64,000 nucleotides of DNA from Euonymus europaeus. Its lineage: Eukaryota; Streptophyta; Magnoliopsida; Celastrales; Celastraceae. Made by a program: the position numbers and the translations under genes. Below the pieces are notes generated by a model. It was not told where the DNA came from and made no database searches. It saw only the letters and a list, made by a program, of their open reading frames with translations. Each line of letters begins with the position of its first letter. Position 1 is the stretch's first letter. The stretch is from contig OY756972.1 of assembly GCA_963580455.1 (NCBI GenBank), forward strand, positions 6,029,001-6,093,000. Reading direction: 5' to 3'. Shown here piece after piece: positions 44,760-57,896 of this stretch.

Positions 44760-45667
44760 TGTAGTACCCTATTTTTATCCGGGTTTAATTCCAAAAAAAT
44801 TAAAAATAATAATAATAATAAAAAAGATTGAAAAATAAAAAAGGACCTAATTCAAAAGAATTTGACCTAACATTTTTAACCCAAAATTCCTACCCAAGTT
44901 GGCCTGACTTTTCAAAAACAATCAAAAGAAGCCCAACTACCCAAAACCAAGCCCATCCAATCAACTAGAATCTTGGCCCAGCTATCCAAAAACAACTAAA
45001 AGAAGCCCAACTATCCAAACCTAGCCCAACTACCAACCCATGTCTTAAAGAAAGTTCCGGGAGACTTTGAGGTGGGCATTGAAGAATATAAAGATGGGTG
45101 GCTGACACAGAGAGAGAGGTAGCTGTTTTGAAGTAAAGAGGTATGGTGCATTCATGAGGGATGGGGAGGAGACAGGCAGCATTCATATCACAGAGAGTGG
45201 AGGAGAAGAAGGGCTACAAAGGAGAGAGGCCGGACTATCAGCAAAAGGAGGAGGAGAAGAAAAGCTTTTGGAACCCACGGAATCGCCATTTTTTTTCTCT
45301 CCTTCTCTAAATCCAAGACCCACCATCACCAGAAGTCTTTCTCTCAACCTACATCTCTTGATTATCCTCCTCAAGCGGCAGCTCTAACGGACCACGAGGA
45401 TCTTTTTCTCAACTTACTCTAAACTTCACCTGAACATCACCCCATCACCATCTGTTGGATAATTTAAACAATAAAAAACTTCCTTTTGATATTAATATCA
45501 CAATTGAACAATACAACACAGCAGGAACAACAATTCATATATCACAAATACACGAATGCTTATATCCCATTGAATAATTCAAATCCAACACCATCACTTT
45601 CTCACTCCTTACTTAGATATTCATCTCTCACTCTACACCAAGCTTCTCTCAACTGCTTTAGAGAAGG

Positions 45668-45678
45668 TATATTATTAA

Positions 45679-45710
<32 letters not shown>

Positions 45711-45946
45711 GTATACTTGTTTCTAATATGCATATATCATATACCTCATTAATATATACTGTCTATTGATTTGATATATAAGATATATAGATATAGATAT
45801 AACATATACTGCATGATATAGTTGGCTAAGAATATATATACATACGGGTGTTTTACTAGATATATAGATATAGATATATAATATATACTACATGATATAG
45901 TTGTCTAAGAATATATATATGTATGTATGTATGTATGTACGTGCAT
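45668..45946. repeat. AT microsatellite and local duplication in the solo LTR
   Basis: A run of AT dinucleotides (about 45679-45700), a duplicated segment of about 65-70 bp (45781-45846 and 45859-45926, core 'catgatatagttg') and a GTAT run (about 45918-45940). Confidence 0.75.
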
Positions 45947-46965
45947 TTTGTTTATGTACATGTGCATCCTAGTCCCATCATACTATACATACATGTCTCA
46001 TTTTAAGACAAGAGTCAAGCTACAGTTATTGTAAAAATGGAGGCTCTGTACCCAGTAGTTTGAAGAGCAGCAAGGAGGGAGGAAGAAGAAGATATTGGGC
46101 CAAGTGAGTGGGGTGTTGTTTAGGGCCTTTATTTCATAACTTTGTAACATATTGGGCCAAAACATTTGGGCAAGTTTAATTTATCTAATGGGCCAGGTTT
46201 CTCGACAAAAGGATTTTGGGTTTAGGAGAGTAGATATTGGCCTTTTGAAATTATTTTGACTTTGGCTATTGGGTTGGCCTGTAAAATTATGTGTATGGGA
46301 TTTTTGGGGAGCCTTTATTTTGTTCCTTACATATTGGGTCTAAGGCCCAAGCTCATGTACCATGTAAATAAATGGATGTAAAGTAGTAAAAATTCGCATA
46401 AATATATATTTAGGGTGTTAGGAGCATATAGATATTTAGGGATTTGTTGAAATATGAATGCTTTGTATGCATGTTTAGGGTTTGGTGAATTGTAAATATT
46501 TAGGGCATATGCTTAGATTTCTATTTTATTGTTATTCCATGAAAAAGATGCAAAGCAACAATGATTAAATCTAACTCGTCTCACCCTAATAATGACACCA
46601 AAACTAATATGGAAACCTTGTATTCTGTTTAAATATCAAAATAACCTTCAAGATATTGAGGTTTTTTTTTCGACATTCATTTAGAATACTTGATTTTTGC
46701 AGAACCAAGAAACAAACTTGTTTTTAGGGATTAAGAGAATTTATTTAGATTCTCAAATGGAGGTTTAAAGATATTTGACCCATCTAATAAGCCCTAAATG
46801 TATTCTTTATTTTCTCATGAAGAACATGATTGTGAGTATGACTTAAATTGGACCTAATCGTTATTTCTAGACCACTTTGGTTCATCAACTGTATGTCCAA
46901 AATTTCACATCTTTTCAAAATCATCAAAACCCACTTCAAATGAGATCTTTTCATCATCTCCAAGA

Positions 46966-47240
46966 TATTTTTTCAGCCAAGTCAGGAATGGTTGTAGTGA
47001 TCTCATGCACCTTTTTAAATTATTAAAATCCACTTTAAATGAGATTTTTCATCAATCTCCAATTTTTTTTTCAGCCAAGTCGGGAATGGGTGTAGTAGTG
47101 ATCCCGTGCCCCCTTTTTAAAATTATCAAAACCACTTCATATGGATTTTTCATCAATCTTCAAGACATTTTTCAGCCAAGCCAGGAATGGTTGTAGTGAT
47201 CTCATGCCCCTTTTAAATTATCAAAACCACTTCATGTCGA
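46966..47240. repeat. three tandem repeats of about 98 bp in the solo LTR
   Basis: Three copies with the core 'cagccaagtcgggaatgg' and 'gtagtgatcccgtgc', separated by a 'catcaatct' block. They share the core with 28120-28345. Confidence 0.75.
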
Positions 47241-47556
47241 TTTTTCATTCAAGCATCAAATTATCACAATGTTAATGGACAGGGCCCTCTCAATTAAATC
47301 ATGGACTTTCTAGCATACGTAGAAGTTCATTAAAACAATTGGGATATACAAATTATTTTCAAAATAAATTCAAGCCAAATAAGAGGATAATTTCAAGGCG
47401 ATCATTTTTCAGGAGTTGTGGGGTGCCTAGCACCTTCTCCATGCTCAATAGATCTCTTTATCCATTTTTTTCTTGCAGACCAGATTAGGTATCCAATTAC
47501 ACCTCAAAAATCAATTGGTAGCGACTTCATTTTTTCAAGCTAGTTGCTTCAAAGTC

Positions 47557-48841
47557 GACTGAACATGACTGATGATATGAAGAGGTGGTGCTTTTGTTAA
47601 TGAGATTGACGAATAGGTAGATTGTACTATCGTTGATCAGAGAATGCTGGGTGGACGAGGTTTCTCGTGGTATGTGATCGTCGGGAAAAGGCATAAAGCT
47701 GATGATTTTGTTGAGCAACTACCTACTCGATTTAATTTTGTAGCACGACGATCTCAACAAGTATGGTTGCACTCTTCTTTCCATTCTTATAAACCATTAC
47801 TGTCGACTGAGTGACTCGCTCCTCTATTTGCTCAATGAGAGTTATCAGCCGAGCTACGAAGCCGTTCATGTTGTCCGAAGCCATTGTAGCATTGTGTGAA
47901 CTAGTGTACACTTAGCGCAAAAATGATTGTCAAGGCCCCACGGTGAGTACCAAATAGTGGACCCTAAAATTTGCAATCAAAGAAAAGTCAACTGTGACCT
48001 TCGACAACCTGCAAAGATACACTACGTCAAACGAATAGTTGACGGCCACCAGAATGGTCTTAGACAATCAAGTTCGATGGGGGAGACGAACTTTCTAATG
48101 AAAGAAATGAACAGGCTTTTAGAGAGAAAAGGAGAGCACAATGTAGTTTAGAGATATTTATGAGGCTTGGACAATTCATATTTATAGTTTTCTAGCTCAC
48201 ATGTTTGGAACGTGAGCTACGTGAACTGTCAAACATTAGACTTGTATAGGTCCATTAGGCATTTGTTTGATGTTGATTTACACTTTGGGTGCTATCCATA
48301 TGGATGGCCCACCTTGTGACCTTTACAGGGTTTGATAGACACTTGTGACCTGTTAATGTCTTAAGGGCCTTAATGGGATTATGTTCTATTGGGCCAAGTA
48401 GACCTCTTATGATTGAAGGGATGTGTGAGCCTCAATCCAATGGGCTCACAAGCCTATAATGTCAATCGGGTTTTGTGAGCCCCAATAATTCATTGGGCTC
48501 ACAAGCCTATATATCGAACGAGCTTCCTAGACCTCGATTCGTTGGGCTCACAACCCTAAAGTGGGCTTACAAGCCTATATGTTGCATGGGTTTTGTGGGC
48601 CTCAATTTGTTGGACTCGTTGGACTCATAAGCCTATATGTCAAACGAATTTCATGGGCCACCAAAATCTGATTCGTAAGAAGACGACTTTTAGCCCATAT
48701 AGTATATTTTGTAAAGGCACTTAGAGGAGCCATAACAAGTGGAGGGAAAAGGATCCTATTTCTTTGCAAGGTAAGTGCTAATTATTTGCTTCTGAAAGAT
48801 AACGTTCCATATGGTATTAGACTATTAAATCTTTTGGACAG
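47557..48841. other. noncoding repeat-rich DNA, with a minisatellite at 48425-48655
   Basis: Starts with leftover minisatellite. A 'ccccacggtgagtaccaaa' phrase near 47937 resembles, on the minus strand, a gypsy primer-binding area, but no LTR pair supports it. Four or so repeats of about 50-60 bp with 'gggctcacaagcctatat' lie at 48425-48655. A possible exon end (gcaag then gtaagt) sits near 48770. Confidence 0.45.
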
Positions 48842-50056
48842 AAATGGAGAGCCGTTAAGTCCAAGCTTTGAAGGCATTATTTCATTCCAGATGCAATCAC
48901 TAAAGAAGAAATGGCTGTAATGGTCCCTCCAAGAGTGAACAGAGATCAGTGTGCATCTATAATCATTCATTGGTGTTCGATCGAGAGTCAGGTAGTTATG
49001 CTACATTCTACAATGTGAAAAAGAATGGTATAGGATGAGTGAAAATGATGTAATTTTATTATTGTGACAGCGCATAAATGAACAAAATAAGGCCACTAAT
49101 GATAAACATATGGTAATCCATACTATATGGACGCAAAGTGACGAAGTGGAAACATGTTCTTAATCGTAGCTATCGTCAATTTATGATTAACAAATCAAAT
49201 TGAATTGTTCAATAAGATATTTGAGAATGAATCTTTTTTTCATTAATAATCAAGCAAAAAATCCCTAAAACATAGTTTTGGAATGATATTTATACTACAT
49301 ATCAAACCCTAATTGCAATAGAACAAGGAAACTAGAAACAAACTAGGAAACCTACTAAATTAATACTCAAGAAAACTCAAAAAAACCCGCACAAACATAG
49401 AAAATGGAAGAATTAGAGTCAGAGATAAACTGTTACAAGGACAAATTATAAAATTTGTAGAGCATGAAATTCTCTTTTCGAAAAAATATTATGGGTTCTG
49501 TAACTACAATCTATCTGAAAGATATGAGCCCTCAAAGCCTACTGCCACAAACTGAACTTTCCAGCTCCAAGCCTACTGCATCAAAAAGCTTTGCAAGAGT
49601 TGTAGCAGAGATGGTTAGTATTCACAAAGCCCACATACATAGTATAATAACAACATCAATAATGTTATTGCTTTGTTATTGTAGGCAAAGGAAGATGGGG
49701 TAGCACCAATCCGAGGCAAGTTATTTATTACGACCAATAGAAGGAAAGATGGAAGTTAGGTCAGTAATGACATACAAGAGAAAGTTCTGAGTTTTTCTCT
49801 ATTGAATTATCTAATCAACTATATATATGGAAGAAAAATAATTGTTAAGCGAATAATTTTGTGATTCTTGCTTGTTAATTAAGGAGTGCTTTGGGGGAGT
49901 AGATGACTGAGAATCCAAAGAGTGACATGTCTATGGACGATGATATTGGATGGAGCAACAGTGATGTCTATATGGAAGTCTTTGGCCCGGATAGGCATGT
50001 TCGTGTTCGAGGTGTGCGAGGTGGCCTGACTCCATCTCAAAAGATTGATCACAGTG
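48842..50056 (+). pseudogene. Transposase_24 (Ptta/En/Spm-associated) gene remnant, 5' part
   Basis: Recognisable segments follow the order of the plant Transposase_24 family. 48842-48991, after an acceptor (ttttggacag) and before GTAGTT, encodes HYFIPDAITKEEMAVMVPP and VNRDQCASIIIHW. 49071 onward gives RINEQNKATNDKH. Near 49575 TASKSFARVVAEM, near 49690 KEDGVAPIRGKLFITTNRR, and near 49950 MEVFGPDRHVRVRGVRGG follow. Stops, missing pieces and an unrelated stretch (about 49140-49560) show decay. These genes accompany En/Spm transposons; exact function is not established. The copia at 50057 interrupts it. Confidence 0.65.
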
Positions 50057-51152
50057 TGTTGGAATCTTTACCCATATAAAACGACAGAGACATAAAATAC
50101 AATTAATTTATTCAATATTAGATGCAAAATTCAATTTAATAACCAAATAGAGGACAATGAACAAGTATTACACATTATAGCATATAAATGAATTTCAAAG
50201 AAAACAACCTAGGTAAACAAAAATCTCAATAGATAAGAAAACGAGCGATTGATTGAAGTGAGGTATGCGAACTACAAATCTCTTTAAGGTGAAATTCCTT
50301 AGCCACTGGTGTAGATGCTAAAGTGGGCAAACACCTCCAAAGATACAACACTTCCTTTTGCAGGTAGGCCAAACAAGTATATCGATAGGCACGTTCGAAC
50401 TAAAAATGAAAAACACTCTCAAAATTTGGCTAGGAAGAAAGTGAAATGATGAAGGAGAGGAAGAATTTCGATAGAGTTAGGAGTTTTATGGGCTAGTGCA
50501 TTTCTCCACCACTGGGCTCCTATTTATAGTAGAGCCCAATAACAAACTAGTCCCAAAAATTAGGGATACAGGCCTAATTTTTCGTCTAGTATTTGACTTA
50601 GCCTAAAGATAAGCTAAGGTTGATTTTTGATAACAGCCCACATATCCTAGGCTAGACTCAACAGAAGTCTGAATTGGTCTCATGTCTACATTCAATGAAC
50701 CTGGGTAATGGGCTAGTGCAAAAGGATAAGCCCAGATGGGCTACGTACGTGCAAGCCCAAGCCTAGCCCGGCAATAGTGGGGAAGGCCACGCACGCATGT
50801 GTTTTTGAGAGTCCAAGCCCATAATGTAGAGCATCTCTCCCTCACAAAAGCTTGGGTGCCCTTGGACCCAAGTCTTACATCTAAGACTTGAGTTTATAAA
50901 CCCATCACACACATCACAATCGTCCAATGTGGGATTCCCACATTTTTCTTCAATTTGCACTTATATGCCATGTTTAACACAACTACTTTGCAGTTAATTT
51001 TCATTCAACCAAAAAATGATTTTGGATACTTTTAACTCCAATTTCTAGTCTCCATATTGAAGATTAGAACTCACTTAATTACATTTAAATGACACTTAAT
51101 TAATTGTCATCAAATATTATTCAAATTGTGGTTGACCACCATTTTTTCAACA
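50057..51152 (-). repeat. 3' LTR of copia D
   Basis: About 1.1 kb, TGTTGGAATC...TTTTTCAACA in plus-strand reading. On the minus strand it follows a purine tract (tgtgagggatt). Confidence 0.75.
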
Positions 51153-51732
51153 ATCCCTCACATTTAATGGAAACAAACGACAATTCGGACACGTAAATTT
51201 GTCTAAGAGTGCAGTAGGACCAATACGTTAACGAGATAGGTAACTTTTGGTATTGAACCTTCCCTAGTAAAAGTCTATCGAACTTACTTAACTAGTCAGT
51301 GGACTGATGCCTTGAATTGCGAGCAATTACTGTAGGCCTAATCAATAATCCTAACACAACACTAATCCAATTCATAATTGGTTCTCAGTTGTGTTCATTT
51401 TTTCGGCCATGAACATCTTTGGTTTAATAAGTGCTTTAGAAAATATCGTCTTTTAAATATTTTCATAAAGTTGGCCTTACTCTTCACTTACATACTTGAT
51501 GTCTTATCAAGAATATTCTCTAATACTCCACTTTTATATTTATAATATATATGAATCATTAAAAGCATAGCTTAACCTTAACAAGCTTCTTAGCAGTACT
51601 TAGGGCATCAAAGGAATAGGATGGTGTGAAACTTCATACTACTCACAATTAAGTTATTCTTAACTTATGTTTTCCTATTGAACCTAGTCCATGGGATCTC
51701 CAATTGCTAGGTTAGGTTTCCATTAAGGTAAC

Positions 51733-53400
51733 TTATTGAATTAAGGCTTTTAAGCCTATTCCCCTCGATGCACAGTCTATCACCTCTATACTTAAACCTT
51801 TTGTAAATGGATTTTCTAGGTTTTCTTTAAACTTTACAAAGTCTAAGAAAATTATTCTAGTAGAGAGTAACTGTATTATAGTATTATGTCTGTGACGAAT
51901 GTGTCTAGACTTACCGTTATACATCAAATTTTATGCTTTAGCAATTGCAGCTTGATTATCATAATGAATGCAAATTGTAGGCATAGAATTTGGCCATATT
52001 GGAATGTCCTCCAAAAAATGACAAAGCCACTATGCTTCTCCACCAGCTTTATCCAAGGCTATGAATTCCAATTCTATCATAGATCGTGCTATGCACGTTT
52101 GCTTTGAGCACTTTCATGAAACAGTCGCCCCTCCTAGAAGGAATACATAGCCACTTGTGGATTTTGATTTCTCTGAATTTGCAATCCAATTAGCATCACT
52201 GCATCCTTCTAAAATAGTCGGGGTACTTACCATAGTTCAAAACATTATTTTTTGTTTTGTTTTAGTACCCCCAATAATCTCAATAAAGCTTTTCAATGCT
52301 CATGTCTAGGATTACTTGTATATCTACTTGGTTTACTAATAGAGTACACAATATTTGGCGTCACTGTATCCTTCTAAAATAGTCGGGTACTTACCATAGT
52401 TCAAAAAATTGTTTTTTGTTTTGTTTAAGTACCCCCAATAATCTCAATAAAGCTTTCCAATGCTCATGTCCAGGATTACTTGTATACCTACTTAGTTTAC
52501 TAATAGAGTACACAATATTTGGCCTCGTGTTGTTCATGATATACATCACACTGTCAATCATTCAAGAGTATTCCAATTGTACTATTTCCAGTGTTCTTAT
52601 GTAAGACTAGGTGAGGGAGAAATGGATTGTTTGCATCTTTGATGCCATGTAATTTAAACCTTCCAATCACCTTCTTGATATAGTGTAATTGAGATAAAGC
52701 TCGGCCTTTTGATATTTTGGAAATTTTTATGCCTAGTATCACATTTGTTTCACCCATGTCTTTCATGTCGAAGTTCTTTGATAGCATTTTCATGGTTCTA
52801 TTGATGATCTCAACATTTCAATCAAGAATTAGCATATCATCAACATATAGACAAATGATTACACAATCATTGTTTACAAATTTTGTGTAGACACATTTGT
52901 CACACTCGTTGAAAAATCTATCTCAAATCATTACTTGGTCAAATTTCTCATGCCATTATTTTGGAGCTTGCTTTAGCCCATACAGTGACTTGAAACGTTT
53001 ACACTTCTTGTGTTTTTATCCTTTGACCTTGAACCATTCAAGTTGTTCCACATATATCTCCTCATTGAGATCACTATTTAAGAATGTTGTTTTTATATCC
53101 ATTTGGTGAATCATCAAATCATATAACAAGCCTATAGAAATTAACATCCGTATAGATGTAATTCTCGTGACTGATGAATAAGTATCAAAGTATATAGATG
53201 TAATTCTTGTGACTGGTGAATAAGTATAAAAGTAGTCTACACCTTCTTTTTGTCTAAACCCTTTGGCTACAAGTCTTGCTTTATGCTTATCTATGGATCC
53301 ATCAGTTTTTAGCTTTTTCCTTAAGATCCATTTATATCCAATTGGCTTATTCATGGGTTGCAGATCAACCAATTCCCATGAATGGTTACTTAAGGATGGA
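51733..53400 (-). pseudogene. copia D reverse transcriptase and RNase H, degraded
   Basis: On the minus strand: GYKWILRKKLKTDGSIDKHK and ARLVAKGFRQKEGVDY (53380-53240), MDIKTTFLNSDLNEE (about 53110), YVDD near 52840 and MLSKNFDMKDMGETNVILG (52790). RNase H traces include [20 protein letters not shown] near 52190 and RHIRHRHNTII near 51880. Frameshifts and stops are frequent. A 165-bp tandem duplication lies inside. Confidence 0.82.
52194..52523. repeat. 165-bp tandem duplication inside copia D pol
   Basis: 52194-52358 and 52359-52523 are close to identical direct copies (shared 'ccttctaaaatagtcgg' and 'aatagagtacacaatatttgg'). They cover the connection between reverse transcriptase and RNase H. 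Confidence 0.85.
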
Positions 53401-53653
53401 TTCTATTTCGTTGTTTACAACTTCTTCCCATAATGAAGCATCTGGTGTTGACATTGCTTCCTTGAATGTCTAAGTCTGAGGCTTTGTTTCCAACATATAC
53501 ACTAGATATTCATAACCAAAAGACTTTGAGATTTTTAGTCTCTTACCCCTTTTTGGTTCATCAACCTTTTGTTCACCATTTTTTTCATTCTCAAAATTAG
53601 AATCTTTATTCCTTTTCTAAGAGGTTTCGCTTCGTTTGCAAGGAAATATTTCC

Positions 53654-54960
53654 TCAAAGAATTCTGCATCTCTCATTTTTCATGATTGTATTTACATAAA
53701 TATCATCTATCTCATATTTGAGTACCAGAAATCTGAATGCACTACTATTTTGAGTATATCCTAAAAATATGCAATCCACAGCTTTAGGTTCGAGTCTGAC
53801 TTGCTTTGCTAGTGGTACTGCCATCTTAGCAAGACACCCCCACACTTTCAAGTATTTGAAAGAGGGTGTTCTTTTATTTCACATTTCATACGGAATATTA
53901 CCTGATTTCTTGTAGCACATTCTGTTAAGAATATAATTAGCAGTTATTACTACTTGGCCCCACAAGTTTTGCAGTAGGCCAGAACTTATTAACATGGAAT
54001 TAACCATTTCATTTAAAGTTATGTTCTTTCTTTTAGCAATTCCATTTTGCTGATGTGTATATGATGTTGTTGTTTGGTGGATGATTCCAAACTTAGTACA
54101 CAACTCATCAAAGAGAGCAGAATTATATTCTCCTCTCTTATCAGACCTTTGTGTCTTGTTCCTTTTACTAAGTTGAGTCTCAACTTCATTTTTATACTTG
54201 ATAAAGATTTTCAATGTCTCATTTTTACTAGTTAGCAAATAAACTTAGTAATATCCTATACAATCATCGATGAACGTAATGGAGTACTTCTTTCCACTCC
54301 TACTTTGAACAAATTTCAAGTCGCATATATCACTATGAATTAATGCTAGAGGCTCAATACTTCTTTCAATTGTGTGAAAGGGTTTCTTGACAAACTTTTC
54401 TTCAACACATGTTTCACATTTATGCTTCACATCCAAATTAAATTTGGGAATTAAACCTAAGTTTTCCAACTTTTTCATTGTACCATAGTTTAAGTTTGCT
54501 AATCTACCATGATGAAAGTATGGAAAGATAACAATGTAAACCGAAGATTCATCTTTATTCATAACAGTTTTTGGGTTCATAAATTTGTTGTTTTTATCAA
54601 TTGCAGCAATGTTGGCTCTGAAAAACCCATCACAAATATACCTCTTCCCCACTTGGAAAGTAAAAATTTATTGGATTCAAACACAATCTTGAATCCCTTT
54701 CTTATCATCACAGGCACAAATATCAGATTTTTATGAATCTCTAGGACTTGTAGTACATCTCACAATGTGAGCTTCATGCCTGAGGTGAACTTCAGGATCA
54801 CTTCTCTAGTTCCTTCAATAGTAGCTGGAGTTGAGTTGGCCATGTAGATCTTTTCTCCATCATCCTTCTTCTTATAAGATGTGAAGAGGTCTTTATCGAT
54901 GCAGATATGTTTGGTTGCACTTGTGTCTACCCATAAGTCTTTAGTGTTTGTCACCAAATT
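53654..54960 (-). pseudogene. copia D protease and integrase, degraded
   Basis: The protease core reads LWVDTSATKHICIDKD near 54920 (DTSA in place of DSGA). The pre-integrase region has RLANLNYGTMKKL and CETCVEEKF; the integrase core has IHSDICDLKF, QRSDKRGEYNSALFDEL and HQQNGIAKRKN. In the last motif the catalytic Glu position reads Lys (family NGxAERKN). The C-terminal KVWGCLAKMAVP segment is at 53850. Several stops. Confidence 0.83.
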
Positions 54961-55006
54961 GACTTGGGTGACTAAAGCATCCAGTATCTCTTCATTGTCA
55001 CTCTGC

Positions 55007-55911
55007 TCAACCAGACTTGTTTGGTAGCTTTTCCTTTTCCTTTAGCTTTGGCCTTGTTCTTCCCCTTGTTAGGACATTTTCTGCAATCCTTGACTCAGTG
55101 TCCAGGTTTGTCGCAGATAAAACAAGCACCCTAGAACTTCTGTGGCTCTTCCTTCTGCTTTCCCTTAGCTTAATGCTCCCTCTTCTGTTTCCCATTAGTC
55201 TTGGGTTTAAAAGTTTCCACCAGGTTGGCCTGTAGTGCTTTTGGAGGTGTCGTCTTCTTTTGATTGTCTTCCTCAATTCGATGACAAACTATTAAGTCAT
55301 CCATCTTAATTTCCTTGAGCTTGTGCTTCAAGTAATTTTTGAAGTCCAACCAACCAGGGGGCAACTTCTCAATGAGTGTTGCCCTTTGAAAATACTTACT
55401 TAGGTTCTGTCAGTACGTCATGCAAAATCATCTAATAGTCTTCAGCCTGGGTGACGACAGACTTGCCATCCACCATTCTGAAGTCCAAAAATTTGGCCAC
55501 TACAAATTTCTTGATACCGACATCTTCAGTCTTGTACTTCTTCTCCAAAGAACTTCATAGCTCCTTGGCTGAAGGTATGCTACAATACACATTATATAGG
55601 TCATCAGTAAGTCCACCAAGGACTAGATTCCTACATATGTATTCTCCAACTTTCCAGGCATGCATTGCTGCCACAGTTATTGGATCCGACTCACCCTTCC
55701 AAGGTATAGAGCATTTTTCCGTTAGGAATTTGGCACAATTAAAAGCGGTCATGTAAAAGTGCATCTTTTGTTGCCACCTTTTGAAGTCAATGCTCTGGAA
55801 CTTTTTCAGCTTTTCAGCGGAAATTACAAGAACCACCCTATTTCTCATAGGAACATTATTCCCAATTCCAACGGTTGCAGTAGCAACATGCACGCACATC
55901 ATATAAGACAA
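55007..55911 (-). pseudogene. copia D gag, degraded
   Basis: 55911-55555 encodes a UBN2-like Gag start with FKRWQQKMHFYMTAF and CRNLVLGGLTDDLYNVY. After stops, fragments such as KLKEIKMDDLIVCHRIEED follow, then a zinc knuckle (CFICDKPGHxVKDC) near 55100. The usual copia primer binding site is not recognisable next to the LTR. Confidence 0.78.
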
Positions 55912-55963
55912 TTACGTGAACAGTTCTTATAAGTATCTAAAGCATAAGATTTCACCTTAAGAA

Positions 55964-56928
55964 TGTTGGAATCTTTACCCATATAAAACGACAGAGACAT
56001 AAAAAACAATAAATTTATTCAATATCATATGCAAAATTCAATTTAATAACCAAATAGTGGCCAATGAACAACTATTAAGTATAGCATATAGATGAATTTC
56101 AATGAAAACAACCAATGTTATCAAATATCCGGATCGGTTAGAAAACGAGCGATTGACTGAAGTGAGGTATGTCAACTGCAAATCTTTTTAAGGTGAAATG
56201 TCTCAGTCATTAGTGTCAATGCTAAAGTGGGCAAACACATCTCAATATACAACACTTATGCAGGTAGGCAATACAAGTATACCGACAGACATGTTCAAAT
56301 CGAAAATGAAAAGAACTCTCAGAATTCGGGAATGATGGAGGAGAGGAAGAATTTCGGCAGAGTAAGGAGTTTTATGTCTACAAACCTGATTTTCGGGCCA
56401 GTATTTTACTTAGGCTAAAGATAAGTCAAGACTGATTTTTCGGAACAACTAACATATCTCGGACCAGACTCAACAGAAGTTTGAAATTGGTTTAATGTCT
56501 ATATTCAATAAATCGAGGTAGTGAGCCAGTGTAAAAGGATAAGGCCAGATGGCTACGCAAGCCCAAGCCCGGTGGCGGTGGGGTGGTGCCCAAGCTCATA
56601 ATGTAGAGTCTCTCCCTCACAAAAGCTTGGGTGCCTTTTCGCCTAAGTCTTACATCCAACGCTTGGATTTACAAAGCCATCACATACATCACAATTGCCT
56701 AATATAGGATTCTCACATTTCTCTTCATTTTGGACTTATATGTCATGTTTAATACGGTTATTTTGGAGTCAATTTTCATTTAATCAAAAAATGGTTTTGA
56801 ACACTTTTAACTCCAATATATAGTCTTCATATTGAAGATTAGAACCAACTTAATTACATTTAAATGACACTTAATTTATTGTCATTAAATATTGGTCAAA
56901 TAGTGATTGAACACTATTTTATCCACCA
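55964..56928 (-). repeat. 5' LTR of copia D
   Basis: 965 bp. Similar to 50057-51152 with many substitutions and indels. The end at 'atccacca' is inferred by alignment. Confidence 0.75.
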
Positions 56929-56949
56929 ATTAAAGTGTACCTTGAAAAC

Positions 56950-57110
56950 TTCATGGACTTACAATGTGTGATATTGAGGCGTTGAACAATAGAGACGAGA
57001 GGTGGAGAAGCTCAAGATGGAGTTGTCTGACATGCAGGCTCAATTCTCAACATTACTGTGTCATATGAACGTTTTGTATGCACGGATTGGAACATGGAAG
57101 TGGAGAGGTA
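56950..57110 (+). pseudogene. Transposase_24 gene remnant, 3' part
   Basis: After copia D the plus strand encodes VEKLKMELSDMQAQFSTLLC and HMNVLYARIGTW, a coiled-coil tail of the kind that ends Transposase_24 proteins. It continues the gene cut at 50056. Confidence 0.55.
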
Positions 57111-57896
57111 ATTAATTATTATTTCTCCTTTTTACCATTTAGTTATTTAATGGCATGTTATTTCCCTAGTGAAGAACTAGCAATTTAAATTAATGCTTGT
57201 GTCCCTGGCTCCAAAATCCACCTCGCTTTGGTTAATTGGATTATAGAATTGCATGATTGCTATGGAATTGCTTGATTTTGGTATCTATCTATTTCTTTTT
57301 TCTTCTTTTTTATATTAAGGAGGAGGAATACCTAACAAAACAAGGAGACCCAATGGGTCGGTGTGGGATATACAAATTAGCTCTCTCCCTTTTACAACTC
57401 TCACCATAATGATGATAAATCTCACTCAAATTGATAGTTGAGGAGACTCGATTACAAAACCTCACACTCCCTACATAATAGAAAGATCAATCAAGTTACC
57501 ACCTGTTGGTAACTATCAATTTATTTGGAGAATCATATTTGTGTACTGGCTTTTTGACGTGTCTCTGTAGAAGTTGATATTCATGTTTCAACCTTGAGGT
57601 GGTCTATAGAAAGAGAGATTATTGACAGTCGTACAAATCACGCTGTCTTAAACAGTTTGGATCCTCATATAGTCACGCTCTTCCACTTCAAGCCACGACC
57701 ATGCTAAATCTAGTGATCGATGTAAGAACTGATCTATGCTCATGCAGTATTATACGTATTTGGCTCGCCCAATGCCCTTGTACGACTTTTTTAACCCGCG
57801 GGGTATTGTTTGGATGTTGTGATGTTTAAAATTATGAACATTTTAGTGCTAGCACAAGGTTGACAGCAGCACTATATATCGCTGGTTATTTTTAGA
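57111..57896. other. noncoding sequence between Transposase_24 and the CACTA end
   Basis: No gene is visible. It is probably internal or 3' DNA of the same CACTA-type element. Confidence 0.4.

Larger units (their letters stand above)
44760..47551 (+). repeat. 2.8-kb solo LTR of a Tat/Ogre-like Ty3/gypsy element
   Basis: Starts TGTAGTACCC, ends GTTGCTTCA, and is flanked by a 5-bp duplication aagtc (44755-44759 and 47552-47556). It shares ends and interior with the LTR at 28413-30161 but is about 1 kb longer. No internal region or second LTR is present, so it is a solo LTR, probably left by recombination between two LTRs. It contains a TA-rich microsatellite area and three tandem repeats. Open stretches inside look like chance. 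Confidence 0.82.
50057..56928 (-). mobile_element. Ty1/copia element D, old, nested in the Transposase_24 gene
   Basis: LTRs at 50057-51152 and 55964-56928 share the start TGTTGGAATCTTTACCC and most of their length. Gag, protease, integrase, reverse transcriptase and RNase H remnants lie between them on the minus strand. No clear target duplication: the flanks cagtg and attaaagtg match only loosely. LTR divergence and many stops show an old insertion. Confidence 0.87.

Noticed and set aside
45154..45387. Open frames on both strands within the solo LTR
   Set aside because: Purine-rich tract translations (Glu, Gly, Arg on one strand; Ser, Pro on the other), no domain, inside an LTR.
47937..47957. 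Possible gypsy primer binding site on the minus strand
   Set aside because: The motif is only partly matched, and no flanking LTR pair or gag domain was found to support it.
49464..49703. A separate small gene on the plus strand
   Set aside because: The conserved part TASKSFARVVAEM belongs to the Transposase_24 remnant; the upstream half is unrelated noncoding sequence.
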